Assembly: GCA_000437435.1 (NCBI GenBank)
Contig: FR899625.1
Span: forward strand, 62,001-126,000
Reading direction: 5' to 3'
DNA length: 64,000 nucleotides
DNA from: Clostridium sp. CAG:768
GTDB taxonomy: Bacteria; Cyanobacteriota; Vampirovibrionia; Gastranaerophilales; Gastranaerophilaceae
Positions 18,515 through 26,029 of the stretch are shown here, one piece after another. How positions within the stretch are numbered: the first letter of the stretch is position 1; each line of letters begins with the position of its first letter. The translations under genes and the position numbers were made by a program. Under the pieces are notes generated by a model, which was not told the DNA's origin, did not search any database, and was given only the letters and a program-made list of their open reading frames with translations.

Positions 18515-19534
18515 ATGAATATATTGTCAGGACTTACACTTCAAGAAATTGAAAAGATTACAGATGAATTGCATGCTTCTAAATTTAGAGCAAGACAAAT
18601 TCATAATTGGATTTATCTAAAATCAGTTAAAGATATTGATGAAATGACTGATTTGTCTGTAAAATTTCGTGAAGAATTAAAGACTGTTGCAAAAGTTTCT
18701 GATACAAAAATTAAAGTAAAACAGGAAAGTTCTGATGGTACATTGAAATACTTGCTTGAATATCCTGATGGAGAATGTGTAGAGACTGTTTTGATGCGTT
18801 TTGATAATCGTGCAAATCTTACAGCTTGTGTAAGTTCTCAGGTTGGCTGTGCGGTAAATTGCTCTTTTTGTGCTACAGGTAAAAGAGGTTTTATAAGAAA
18901 TCTTTCTTATAAAGAGATTATTGAGCAGGTATTGACTATTCAAAGAGATACAGGGCTTAAAGTTACAAACGTTGTATTTATGGGACAGGGTGAACCGCTT
19001 TTAAATCTTGATAATGTTTTAAAAGCTATGGAAATTTTTAATGAAAATTTTCAAATTGGAGCAAGACGTTTAACCGTTTCAACTTCAGGTATTATTCCCG
19101 GTATAAATAGACTAGCTTCAATTGATATGCAATCAACTTTGGCTATTTCCTTGCACGCTCCAAATCATGAAATACGAAAGCAGTTAATGCAGATTGAAAA
19201 TAAATATCCGATGCCTGATTTAAAAAAAGCATTGAAAGATTATATTGCAAAGACTGGCAGAAGAATAACAATTGAATATTTATTAATCAAAGATTTGAAT
19301 GATACTTTGCAAAGTGCAAAAGAATTAGTTGCATATCTTCACGATTTGAAATGTAACATTAATTTAATTCCCTATAATCCGACAGAGAAAAATGATTACC
19401 AAAAACCATCAAGTCATTCAATAATGCGTTTTAAATCCTTATTAGAACAGTCTGGAAAGAAGGTTACTGTAAGATTAGAACGTGGAGCTGATATTGATGC
19501 AGCTTGTGGACAATTGAGAGGTAAAGTAAATTAA
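18515..19534 (+). CDS. rlmN: 23S rRNA (adenine(2503)-C(2))-methyltransferase
   Basis: A 339-residue radical SAM enzyme that methylates A2503 of 23S rRNA and A37 of some tRNAs. The CxxxCxxC cluster motif is in CAVNCSFCATGKRGF (about residues 112-126), followed by VFMGQGEPLLN and the SAM-site stretch RRLTVSTSG. The two catalytic cysteines are conserved: one in the C-terminal GADIDAACGQLR and one in the N-terminal half of the domain. It begins 2 bp after the YkgJ-type gene. Its stop overlaps the convergent prepilin 2 gene by 4 bp. Confidence 0.95.
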   Translation: MNILSGLTLQEIEKITDELHASKFRARQIHNWIYLKSVKDIDEMTDLSVKFREELKTVAKVSDTKIKVKQESSDGTLKYLLEYPDGECVETVLMRFDNRANLTACVSSQVGCAVNCSFCATGKRGFIRNLSYKEIIEQVLTIQRDTGLKVTNVVFMGQGEPLLNLDNVLKAMEIFNENFQIGARRLTVSTSGIIPGINRLASIDMQSTLAISLHAPNHEIRKQLMQIENKYPMPDLKKALKDYIAKTGRRITIEYLLIKDLNDTLQSAKELVAYLHDLKCNINLIPYNPTEKNDYQKPSSHSIMRFKSLLEQSGKKVTVRLERGADIDAACGQLRGKVN

Positions 19535-20250
19535 AATCTTATAGGATAATCTTTAGGAATTTTCCAATTATTCATTTGAATTAATTTAGTACAATATTTA
19601 TTATCTTTTTTGCACATACTCATATTGTATTCATAAGAATTTGTAAAACCATAGGCAAATGGTTCAATCCCTTTATTCTCATGATATATCCATAAATTTT
19701 TATGTCCTTCTTCTATTCTTGGAATGAATGCAAAGGTAAAAGCATTTTTCCCTAAAATTTTTTGTGTTTTTGTATCTGTAAATAACCAGTATATTGCACC
19801 ACCTTCATACATTGAAAATTGAAGTCCGTTTTTTAATGTATATGTGTCAAGTTGAAAATCTGCTATTCCTGGTTGTGGTATTTTTTTATGATCAATTACT
19901 GTTAAGTTTGGTCCGAGATACTTGTCAAAAAATTGTTCATCGGATAATAGTGGATTTGCTTTTATACAACCATAACATAAGTTTCCCCCTGTTTCATTCC
20001 ATGTTGACTTATCACCATAGTCTAGTTCGCTTTTTTGTACCGCTTGGTTCATAATTGTATAGAATGTTTTTAATTTTACTTCTATTACATGTTTTTTATG
20101 GTTTTGAATAAGTGTCGGAATGGTTAAAGCTGCTACAACTCCAATTATTCCTAAAGTAATTAATACTTCTGCAAGTGTGAATGCCTTAGAACCACTTATG
20201 CTTCGCGGGGGGGGGGCACTCTCAAAGCTTCTTGAATAAACATTTTTCAA
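19531..20250 (-). CDS. Prepilin-like protein 2, with a C10 tract in its leader
   Basis: The body has the prepilin signal SKAFTLAEVLITLGIIGVV (cleavage after Ala), four cysteines and the C-terminal NNWKIPKDYPIRF. Two starts compete. TTG at 20250 is in frame with the body across the ten C (MKNVYSRSFESAPPPRS...) but GGAGG abuts it with no spacing. ATG at 20243 has GGAGG 7 bases upstream, yet reads MFIQEALRVPPPREA then TAA; it would join the body only with one extra C. The first 30 codons and upstream region are nearly identical to prepilin 7. Likely an envelope pilus or pseudopilus subunit. Confidence 0.75.
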   Translation of the reverse strand: MKNVYSRSFESAPPPRSISGSKAFTLAEVLITLGIIGVVAALTIPTLIQNHKKHVIEVKLKTFYTIMNQAVQKSELDYGDKSTWNETGGNLCYGCIKANPLLSDEQFFDKYLGPNLTVIDHKKIPQPGIADFQLDTYTLKNGLQFSMYEGGAIYWLFTDTKTQKILGKNAFTFAFIPRIEEGHKNLWIYHENKGIEPFAYGFTNSYEYNMSMCKKDNKYCTKLIQMNNWKIPKDYPIRF

Positions 20251-20262
20251 CCTCCATATTTT
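20184..20262 (-). repeat. 5' repeat shared with prepilin 7
   Basis: About 79 bp covering the ribosome binding site, leader and C10 tract is almost identical to 53157-53236. Identity falls off on both sides, within the promoter spacer and after the FTLAE codons. Confidence 0.85.
20207..20216 (-). repeat. C10 homopolymer (coding strand) in prepilin 2
   Basis: Ten consecutive C on the coding strand, nine codons after the ATG at 20243. Its opposite strand reads G10-CACTCTCAAAGCTTCTT, which resembles the flank of the G-oriented loci. Confidence 0.95.
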
Positions 20263-20289
20263 TCTATATTATTTATTATTTTTTTATAA

Positions 20290-20318
20290 TTGTCAAGATT
20301 TTATTTTTGTAATATTTT
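20290..20318 (+). promoter_or_regulatory. Possible promoter for a leaderless dtd transcript
   Basis: TTGTCA and TATTTT are separated by 17 bases, and the dtd ATG is 6 bases after the -10 box with no ribosome binding site. On the opposite strand TTGACA (20296-20291) can serve as the -35 of prepilin 2, so the two divergent promoters overlap. Confidence 0.4.
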
Positions 20319-20324
20319 ATTTTT

Positions 20325-20762
20325 ATGAAAGCATTAATTCAAAGAGTAAAAAGAGCATCTGTGACGATTGAGGGAGAACTTTTTTCTGCAATAAATTCAG
20401 GCATTCTTGTTTTTTTAGGAGTGGAAAAAGGAGATGAAAAAGAGAATGCGGAAAAATTAGCTCAAAAAATTGTTAATTTAAGAATATTTGAAGATGAAAA
20501 TGAAAAAATGAATTTATCGCTAAAAGATGTGAATGGTGAAATGCTTGTAGTATCCCAGTTTACTCTTTGCGGGGATTGCAAGAAAGGTACTCGTCCTTCT
20601 TTTGATAAGGCTGCTAATCCTGATTTAGCTGTTGACTTATATGAATATTTTATTAAATGTATAGAGGATAATAATATTCCTGTAAAAACAGGAATATTCA
20701 GAGCAATGATGGATGTCGAACTTATAAATGACGGTCCTGTCACGTTTTGGGTTGAAAAATAA
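20325..20762 (+). CDS. dtd: D-aminoacyl-tRNA deacylase
   Basis: A 145-residue Dtd with both signature motifs: SQFTL (residues about 78-82) and NDGPVT near the C-terminus, whose Gly-Pro gives chiral selectivity. It removes D-amino acids, and glycine from mischarged tRNA-Ala, in the cytoplasm. Length is normal. The ATG has no ribosome binding site, and an AT-rich -10-like sequence ends 6 bases upstream. Divergent from prepilin 2. Confidence 0.95.
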   Translation: MKALIQRVKRASVTIEGELFSAINSGILVFLGVEKGDEKENAEKLAQKIVNLRIFEDENEKMNLSLKDVNGEMLVVSQFTLCGDCKKGTRPSFDKAANPDLAVDLYEYFIKCIEDNNIPVKTGIFRAMMDVELINDGPVTFWVEK

Positions 20763-20771
20763 CGGCACATG

Positions 20772-20800
20772 TTGCAAAAAAAAATAATTCATGTTATAAT
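20772..20800 (+). promoter_or_regulatory. Promoter of the zinc-ribbon/low-complexity gene
   Basis: TTGCAA and TATAAT are separated by 17 bases, leaving a leader of about 90 bases before the ATG at 20899. Confidence 0.6.
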
Positions 20801-20898
20801 ACAAATATTATCATAGAGTTAGAAATCGATTTTTTTTGACTGAGGAGAATAATTTAACCCGTATTACGTTATTATTTTTTAATTAAGAGGCTTTTATT

Positions 20899-21936
20899 AT
20901 GTATGTAAACAAGTGTATCAAATGTGGTCGTGAGTTTGAAACAAAAAACCCCAAAAGAGTTATTTGTCCGGATTGTTTGTATCCTGATAAAAAAATGATG
21001 GTATCTCCATCTTCAACAAATGATTCAGAAGCAAATTCAACACCTGCATCTTCATACAGTAGCGAACCATTAAACGGTTATAGCGCAGGTGGAAAAGATG
21101 AACCTCCTCGTTTTTATAGCGCCGGTGGTAGCCCTGAACCTAGATATAACAGACCTCAAAGATCTTATAACAACCAACAAGGTGGTTATAGCAGACAAGG
21201 CGGGTATAATAGACCTAATAATTACAACAGAAATTCTCAAGGTGGTTATAATAGATCTAATAATAATTATAATAGACAAGGTGGCGGTTATAACAGACCT
21301 CAAAGACCTTATAATAATCAAGGAGGTTTCCAAAACAGACGTCCTCAAAATAATAGAAATAACTTTAATAAACGTCCTGTTCAGAAAAAAGCTCCTAAAC
21401 AGTTACTTGTAAGTAAGGAACAATTAGAATTAATTGAAAAGCTATATAAGGCTATGTTACCATTACCAAACCCTGATTGTCATGAAGTAATTGGAGAAAA
21501 AATTGGTTTAGAACCAAGAAAAGTATTTTTCGGAATTAATTTAGTAAGACAAAAAATGATGTTGCCTAAATTACCTTTCCCAAAAAGAAAACTAGCAATT
21601 TCTCCTGATCAGTTGTTTGCAATTAAAAATTTATATGAACCATTATTACCATTGCCTCCAATTGGTTGCCATAAAATTATTGCAGCTCAGTTAAAAATGG
21701 ATGAATGGAGAGTTCACGTTGGTATCGGTTTAATTCGTTCTCAAATGGGATTAGATAGATGGAATCAGGATAGACCTGATTTACCAGAAGAATTTAAAAA
21801 GCAAAAAGAAGAAGCTGCAAAGGCTGAAGATGTAAAAAAAGAAGAGCCTAAAGCAGAAGCTCCTGCTGCAGAAGAACCAGCTAAACCTAAAAGAGGAAGA
21901 AAACCTAAGAAAGTTGAAGAAACTCCGGAAGCATAA
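20899..21936 (+). CDS. Zinc-ribbon protein with Asn/Gly/Tyr/Arg-rich low-complexity region
   Basis: Not a family I can name. Residues 1-30 hold a zinc ribbon (CIKCGREF ... ICPDC). Residues about 45-160 are a low-complexity Asn/Gly/Tyr/Arg/Gln region of RGG or prion-like type (repeats of NRPQR.YNNQ and GGYNR). Two related helical units follow, each with LPLP.P.CH..I and a closing VG/FGI.L.R..M. The C-terminus is Lys/Glu/Ala/Pro-rich and contains KPKRGRKPKK, an AT-hook-like motif. This suggests a nucleic-acid-binding protein that may condense with RNA or DNA. The gene runs 5 bp into rimM, so it probably joins the rimM-trmD transcript. Confidence 0.8.
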   Translation: MYVNKCIKCGREFETKNPKRVICPDCLYPDKKMMVSPSSTNDSEANSTPASSYSSEPLNGYSAGGKDEPPRFYSAGGSPEPRYNRPQRSYNNQQGGYSRQGGYNRPNNYNRNSQGGYNRSNNNYNRQGGGYNRPQRPYNNQGGFQNRRPQNNRNNFNKRPVQKKAPKQLLVSKEQLELIEKLYKAMLPLPNPDCHEVIGEKIGLEPRKVFFGINLVRQKMMLPKLPFPKRKLAISPDQLFAIKNLYEPLLPLPPIGCHKIIAAQLKMDEWRVHVGIGLIRSQMGLDRWNQDRPDLPEEFKKQKEEAAKAEDVKKEEPKAEAPAAEEPAKPKRGRKPKKVEETPEA

Positions 21937-21941
21937 TTGTT

Positions 21942-22454
21942 ATGACTAAATTTGTTTCTGTTGGTAAAATTTTAAATTTTCATGGAATTAAAGGTGAAGC
22001 AAAAGTTGGTTTTACAAAAAATCAGGCAGATTTTTTCTGCTCGTTAAAAGAAGTTTTTGTAAAAGTTGACCATGATCACAAAGCCTTAAAGATTAATAGT
22101 ATAAGGCTTCATAAAAACTTTGCGCTTGTAAAATTTGATGGAATAGATTCTATTAATGAGCTTATGGAATATAAAGGCGCTTTTCTTTATGTAGAAGAAA
22201 ATACTATTCGTGAAAATTTGGAAGAAGACGAATTTTTAATAGATGAATTAGTTAGTTTGGAAGTATTTGATCAAGCTGGTAAAAAATTAGGTTTTGTTGT
22301 TGGCGTTTCAAATAATGGCGCTAATGATTTATTATCTGTTAAAACAAATTCAAAGCAAATAGTGCTTGTTCCTTTTGTGAAAGCTATTGTAACAGATGTA
22401 AGTATTAAGGATAAAAAAATTATTATTAATAACATTGAGGGATTAATTGAATGA
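21942..22454 (+). CDS. rimM: Ribosome maturation factor RimM
   Basis: A 170-residue protein with the N-terminal RimM beta barrel (VGKILNFHGIKGEAKV) and the C-terminal PRC barrel (LVSLEVFDQAGKKLG...GANDLLSVK...VPFVKAIV). It binds S19 and helps assemble the 30S head. Its last codons overlap trmD by 4 bp, the usual gene order in many bacteria. Confidence 0.93.
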   Translation: MTKFVSVGKILNFHGIKGEAKVGFTKNQADFFCSLKEVFVKVDHDHKALKINSIRLHKNFALVKFDGIDSINELMEYKGAFLYVEENTIRENLEEDEFLIDELVSLEVFDQAGKKLGFVVGVSNNGANDLLSVKTNSKQIVLVPFVKAIVTDVSIKDKKIIINNIEGLIE

Positions 22455-23146
22455 TTTTTGATGTTTTAACATTATTCCCTGAAATGATTGATAATTATTG
22501 TGGATACAGTATATTGAAGCGTGCTGTAGAAAATAATGTTTTACAAGTAAATACTATCAATCCTAGAGATTTTACACTTGATAAACATAAAAAAGTTGAT
22601 GATACGCCATACGGTGGCGGAGCTGGAATGGTTTTAATGGCACAGCCATATGTCGATGCTTATGAAAGTGTTAAAAAACAAGAAAATTCTATTACAGTAA
22701 TGCTTTCTCCTCAAGGAACTCCTTTAGATGATAAATTAGTTAATGATTTAACTAAATATGATCAAATAGTTATGTTATGCGGGCATTATGAGGGGTTTGA
22801 TGAGCGTATAAGAGATATTATTAAACCTATGGAAATTTCTATTGGTGATTTTGTTCTGACAGGTGGAGAGCTTCCTGCTTTATGTTTAATTGACGCTGTT
22901 AGTCGAAAAATCGAGGGAACTTTAGGAAAGATTGAATCTGCAGATGAAGATAGCTTCTCTAATGGGCTTTTGGAATATCCTCAATATACAAAACCTAGAG
23001 AATACAGAGGCTTGAAAGTTCCAGAGGTTTTATTAAATGGCAATCATAAAGAAATTAATGAATTTCGTATGCAGGAAAGTTTAAAAAGAACAAAAATTAA
23101 GCGTCCAGATCTTTATTCTGCTTATATTGAAAAGATATCAAAATAA
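22451..23146 (+). CDS. trmD: tRNA (guanine(37)-N1)-methyltransferase
   Basis: A 231-residue SPOUT methyltransferase with the trefoil-knot motifs DTPYGGGAGMVL, LCGHYEGFDERI (SAM binding) and ISIGDFVLTGGELPA. The C-terminal domain has YTKPREYRGLKVPEVLLNGNH. It makes m1G37 to prevent +1 frameshifting at C- or G-rich codons. That function is worth noting here because the window carries many G-run codons. Translationally coupled to rimM. Confidence 0.95.
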   Translation: MIFDVLTLFPEMIDNYCGYSILKRAVENNVLQVNTINPRDFTLDKHKKVDDTPYGGGAGMVLMAQPYVDAYESVKKQENSITVMLSPQGTPLDDKLVNDLTKYDQIVMLCGHYEGFDERIRDIIKPMEISIGDFVLTGGELPALCLIDAVSRKIEGTLGKIESADEDSFSNGLLEYPQYTKPREYRGLKVPEVLLNGNHKEINEFRMQESLKRTKIKRPDLYSAYIEKISK

Positions 23147-23155
23147 TGTTATAAT
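23127..23155 (+). promoter_or_regulatory. Sigma-70-type promoter of prepilin 3
   Basis: TTGAAA and TATAAT are separated by 17 bases, overlapping the 3' end of trmD. The same boxes and spacing stand before prepilins 1 and 4. Confidence 0.7.
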
Positions 23156-23182
23156 TATTTATAAAAAAGAAAGGAGCGCGAA

Positions 23183-23958
23183 ATGAAAAAATTTAAGAAT
23201 GTCGGGGGGGGGGCAATTTAACAGCTTCTTCTCTTGAATTTACAGTTTTACGAAGAAAGTATATATTAGGGCAAGTGCCACATTATGGGTTTACGCTTGC
23301 AGAGGTTTTGGTAACTTTAGGTATTATCGGTGTTGTTTCAGCAATGACAGTGCCTGCTTTGATGCAAAATTACCAAAGAAAATCTTATGTAACTCAGTTA
23401 CATAAGGTTTATAATGAATTGCAGCAAACATTTTTGCAATTTAAAACAGATAGAAATGCGATTAATCTCAGAGAAGCTGGTATAACATCTGCTGATACAT
23501 TAAATGCAATGACTATGCAGTATTTTAAAATAGTTGAGAGTTGTTCTGATGCAACAACAGTAGAACCTTGTTTTGAAAATCCAAGTAAATATAAAAAATT
23601 AGATGGTGGTAGTGCAAGAGCTTTTGATAATGCTGATTCTGGCTCATTTGTTTTAGCAAGTGGTGCTGCAATCAGACCATGGTTATCTGGAAATGATAAT
23701 AATGCTTTTATTGTATATGTAGTTGATATAAATGGTCGTAAAGGTCCTAATGTCTTTGGAAGAGATTTTTTTGATATGTGTGTCGATGTAAATGGTACTG
23801 TTGATACTTGCTCTGATAAAGCAGAAACGTATCCTTTATCTACAGAAAGAAGAGAAGAATTATTTAATAAATATTGTGCTGTTGATTCTTCCGGAAATGG
23901 AGGTATTAGAGGGTGTTTAGGTAAAATATTAAATGATAATTGGGAAATGACATATTAA
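23183..23958 (+). CDS. Prepilin-like protein 3, leader and body separated by a G10 tract (out of frame by one base)
   Basis: AAAGGAGC precedes the ATG at 23183, which reads MKKFKNVGGGAI then TAA. With 11 G it continues as VGGGGNLTASSLEF...VPHYG then FTLAEVLVTLGIIG. A GTG at 23275 (before PHYGFTLAE) is the only internal start and has no good ribosome binding site. The body is closely related to the tract-free prepilin at 56494: both share TVP.LMQNYQRKSYVTQLHKVYNEL and end in DNWEMTY. It contains a VDINGRKGPNVFGRD segment and several cysteines. Confidence 0.75.
23204..23213 (+). repeat. G10 homopolymer gating prepilin 3
   Basis: Ten consecutive G, seven codons after the ATG and followed by CAATTTAA, in which the TAA stops the leader frame. 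Confidence 0.95.
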
Positions 23959-24098
23959 TATTGACTTTTCTCTAAAAATCATTAATTTCATGACACATCT
24001 AGTACAAATGGATGATTTTATACAAAATAATTGATTATATTTTGAAATTGTCCGATTGTGTTAGAAAAAAGAGGTAGTCATGATAATTAACGGCGGAA

Positions 24099-24497
24099 TC
24101 AGGTACTGTGAAAAACTTTAGACCATTTGCCTTTTCCTAAGAGTGCACCAAGTCCTAATGTGAATGGAACGACGCTATTTACAACCATTGATCCAAAACC
24201 TTTAAAGTAGCCTATTCCGGAATTAATAAAATGTCTCCAGTTGCTTTCAACTTCCCAGTTGAATACTCCTTTTTTAAGTTTTGATGTTGTAATACTAGGA
24301 CTTGAAAGGTATTGAGTATTGCTGAATGCTTCCATACAAGCATTAGCATCTCCTGTTTTTGAATAAACATCTGATTGGAGTTTCCCAACTACATGAGCAT
24401 CATAGGCTACAACGCCTAAAGCAGCAACGCCAACGCCTTTAGCTAGATATTTTGTAAAATTACTTTTTACTGATGTAAGTGCTGTACTGATACTCAT
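24099..24497 (-). CDS. Small protein of unknown function with hydrophobic segments
   Basis: I do not recognise this 132-residue protein. The N-terminus is a Ser/Thr-rich amphipathic stretch, then a Gly/Ala/Val-rich helix (about residues 18-36). A second hydrophobic segment (about 95-120, ending in LGLGALLGKGKW) could also enter the membrane. It starts 7 bp after the HEAT-like gene upstream, so both belong to one transcript. Confidence 0.65.
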   Translation of the reverse strand: MSISTALTSVKSNFTKYLAKGVGVAALGVVAYDAHVVGKLQSDVYSKTGDANACMEAFSNTQYLSSPSITTSKLKKGVFNWEVESNWRHFINSGIGYFKGFGSMVVNSVVPFTLGLGALLGKGKWSKVFHST

Positions 24498-24504
24498 TTT
24501 TCAC

Positions 24505-25326
24505 CTATTTTTGTTCGGTTTTATTTTCTGTCTTTTTTGTGTCTTTTACTTCGAATTCTTTTTCGACTTTTTTACCTGACATCTTCAGTAAGATATTTGT
24601 TGCTTGCATTGCATCTTGTCCATATCCTGATGATGAATTTTGCATTGCTTTAAGAAGTCCTACTGTATAATCATCACCAGTTACTACTCTTGAATCCAAT
24701 GCACTAAGTGCAAGAATTTTTACCGGAGTATATGGGTCTTGAAGCATTTTGTTTACTAATGCATTAAGAGCTTTATCATCTTTTCTTGAGTGATCTTCTT
24801 CTAATCTTGCAATTACTTCTTTAGCACCCATTAATCTTACTTCTTTATCTTGACTGTTTAAATAGTTTTCAAGATTTTTTATGTATTCATCTGTAAGTTG
24901 AACGATTTCTCGTTTTTCTGTTTTCTTTTCAGTTGTTTTATTCTCTGTTGTATTTGTTGTTGAAGTGGTTGTTTTACTATCAGAATTTTTTTGATCTTTA
25001 TTTCCCCAATTATTTGTATAATATTCCGGAGGATAGCATCCATTTACTGGATTTGTTCCGTAATTTGGGGCATTTACATTATATACAGGTGCAGTCGATC
25101 CTGGTGTTGCAACAGATGGATTAAAAATTTGAATATTTACACCGGAGTAATTTGGAACCTGTACATTTTGGCATTGAGGTTGAGCCATTGGCTGTGTCTG
25201 ATATTGAACAGGAGTTTGTGCAACTTGTGCAGGTTGAGTATTTTGTTGCGGTTGTACCTGACAAGTATTGCACTGTGTAATTACTTGTGGTTGTTGTATG
25301 TTTTTTTGTCCTACTGAACTTTGCAT
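24505..25326 (-). CDS. Gln/Pro-rich protein with HEAT-like C-terminal domain
   Basis: A 273-residue protein of unknown role. Residues 1-110 are low complexity, rich in Gln, Pro, Asn and Val (QPQVITQCNTCQVQPQQN...), without a signal peptide. A Thr/Lys/Asn linker follows. Residues about 150-250 are amphipathic helix pairs (LNSQDKEVRLMGAKEVIARLEE ... DPYTPVKILALSALDSR) of HEAT or PBS-lyase type, usually a protein-binding scaffold. It is upstream of, and probably co-transcribed with, the small hydrophobic protein. Confidence 0.7.
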   Translation of the reverse strand: MQSSVGQKNIQQPQVITQCNTCQVQPQQNTQPAQVAQTPVQYQTQPMAQPQCQNVQVPNYSGVNIQIFNPSVATPGSTAPVYNVNAPNYGTNPVNGCYPPEYYTNNWGNKDQKNSDSKTTTSTTNTTENKTTEKKTEKREIVQLTDEYIKNLENYLNSQDKEVRLMGAKEVIARLEEDHSRKDDKALNALVNKMLQDPYTPVKILALSALDSRVVTGDDYTVGLLKAMQNSSSGYGQDAMQATNILLKMSGKKVEKEFEVKDTKKTENKTEQK

Positions 25327-25443
25327 GAAAACTACCCTTTTACTACTTATATAAATAAAGTATAGTTTAATCTTTTTATTGCTCTATTTTTAAGAAATGT
25401 TACATAATTTTTTATATTTTTCCATGATAGTTATAATCAAATT

Positions 25444-26025
25444 ATGGGAAGTTATGAAGAAAATTTTTTAGCAAAGCGTCCGCAACACTTGTGTCATATG
25501 TGTGGAAAGTGTTGTCGTGTTGTGTCTCCTCCAATCCCGTATGAAGAATTAAAAAAAATGGCTGAAAATGGTGATAGCGGAGCTGTAGATTTTCTTTCTT
25601 TATTTGTTCCTTACGAATCAATTGAAGACGCAAGAAAAGTTGATGCTTCTGTTGTAGATAATATTATTCATCGTCATATTGAAGATGGTAATTATAATGA
25701 AGCTGATACAACTTTTTATTATTGTAAATATTTGCAAGATGACAATTTATGCTCAAGATATGAATCTCGTTTGACTTTATGTAAGCATTGCCCATCTTCA
25801 CCTTGGGTTATAGTCCCTCCTGGTTGTGGCTTTGAGGGATGGCTTTTCTGGCAGCGTGAAGAAATTAAGCAAAAAGTCAGACGTTATAAAGAAGAATTAC
25901 TTGAATTAGCACTTTTGCGTAAAAAAACAAAAGATACTGAAACTGTTAATAAAATATTAGCAGTAGAACAAAAGATTAAGAAAAATATTGATATGTATAA
26001 AAAATACGGTTCTGAGAACTGGTAA
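25444..26025 (+). CDS. YkgJ-type cysteine-cluster protein, second paralogue
   Basis: A 193-residue protein with CHMCGKCCRVV (residues about 18-28) and a second cluster CSRYESRLTLCKHCP, followed by PPGCGFEGW. It shares the block ENGDSGAVDFLSLFVPYES with the longer paralogue at 17832-18512. The C-terminal 50 residues are a charged helix. TATAAT ends 6 bases before the ATG and no ribosome binding site is visible, so it may be read from a leaderless mRNA. Confidence 0.85.
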   Translation: MGSYEENFLAKRPQHLCHMCGKCCRVVSPPIPYEELKKMAENGDSGAVDFLSLFVPYESIEDARKVDASVVDNIIHRHIEDGNYNEADTTFYYCKYLQDDNLCSRYESRLTLCKHCPSSPWVIVPPGCGFEGWLFWQREEIKQKVRRYKEELLELALLRKKTKDTETVNKILAVEQKIKKNIDMYKKYGSENW

Positions 26026-26029
26026 TTTT

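Noticed and set aside
24079..24120. A 13-codon frame with GAGG before its ATG, downstream of prepilin 3
   Set aside because: Very short and overlaps a convergent gene by 22 bases; no homology or other sign of coding.
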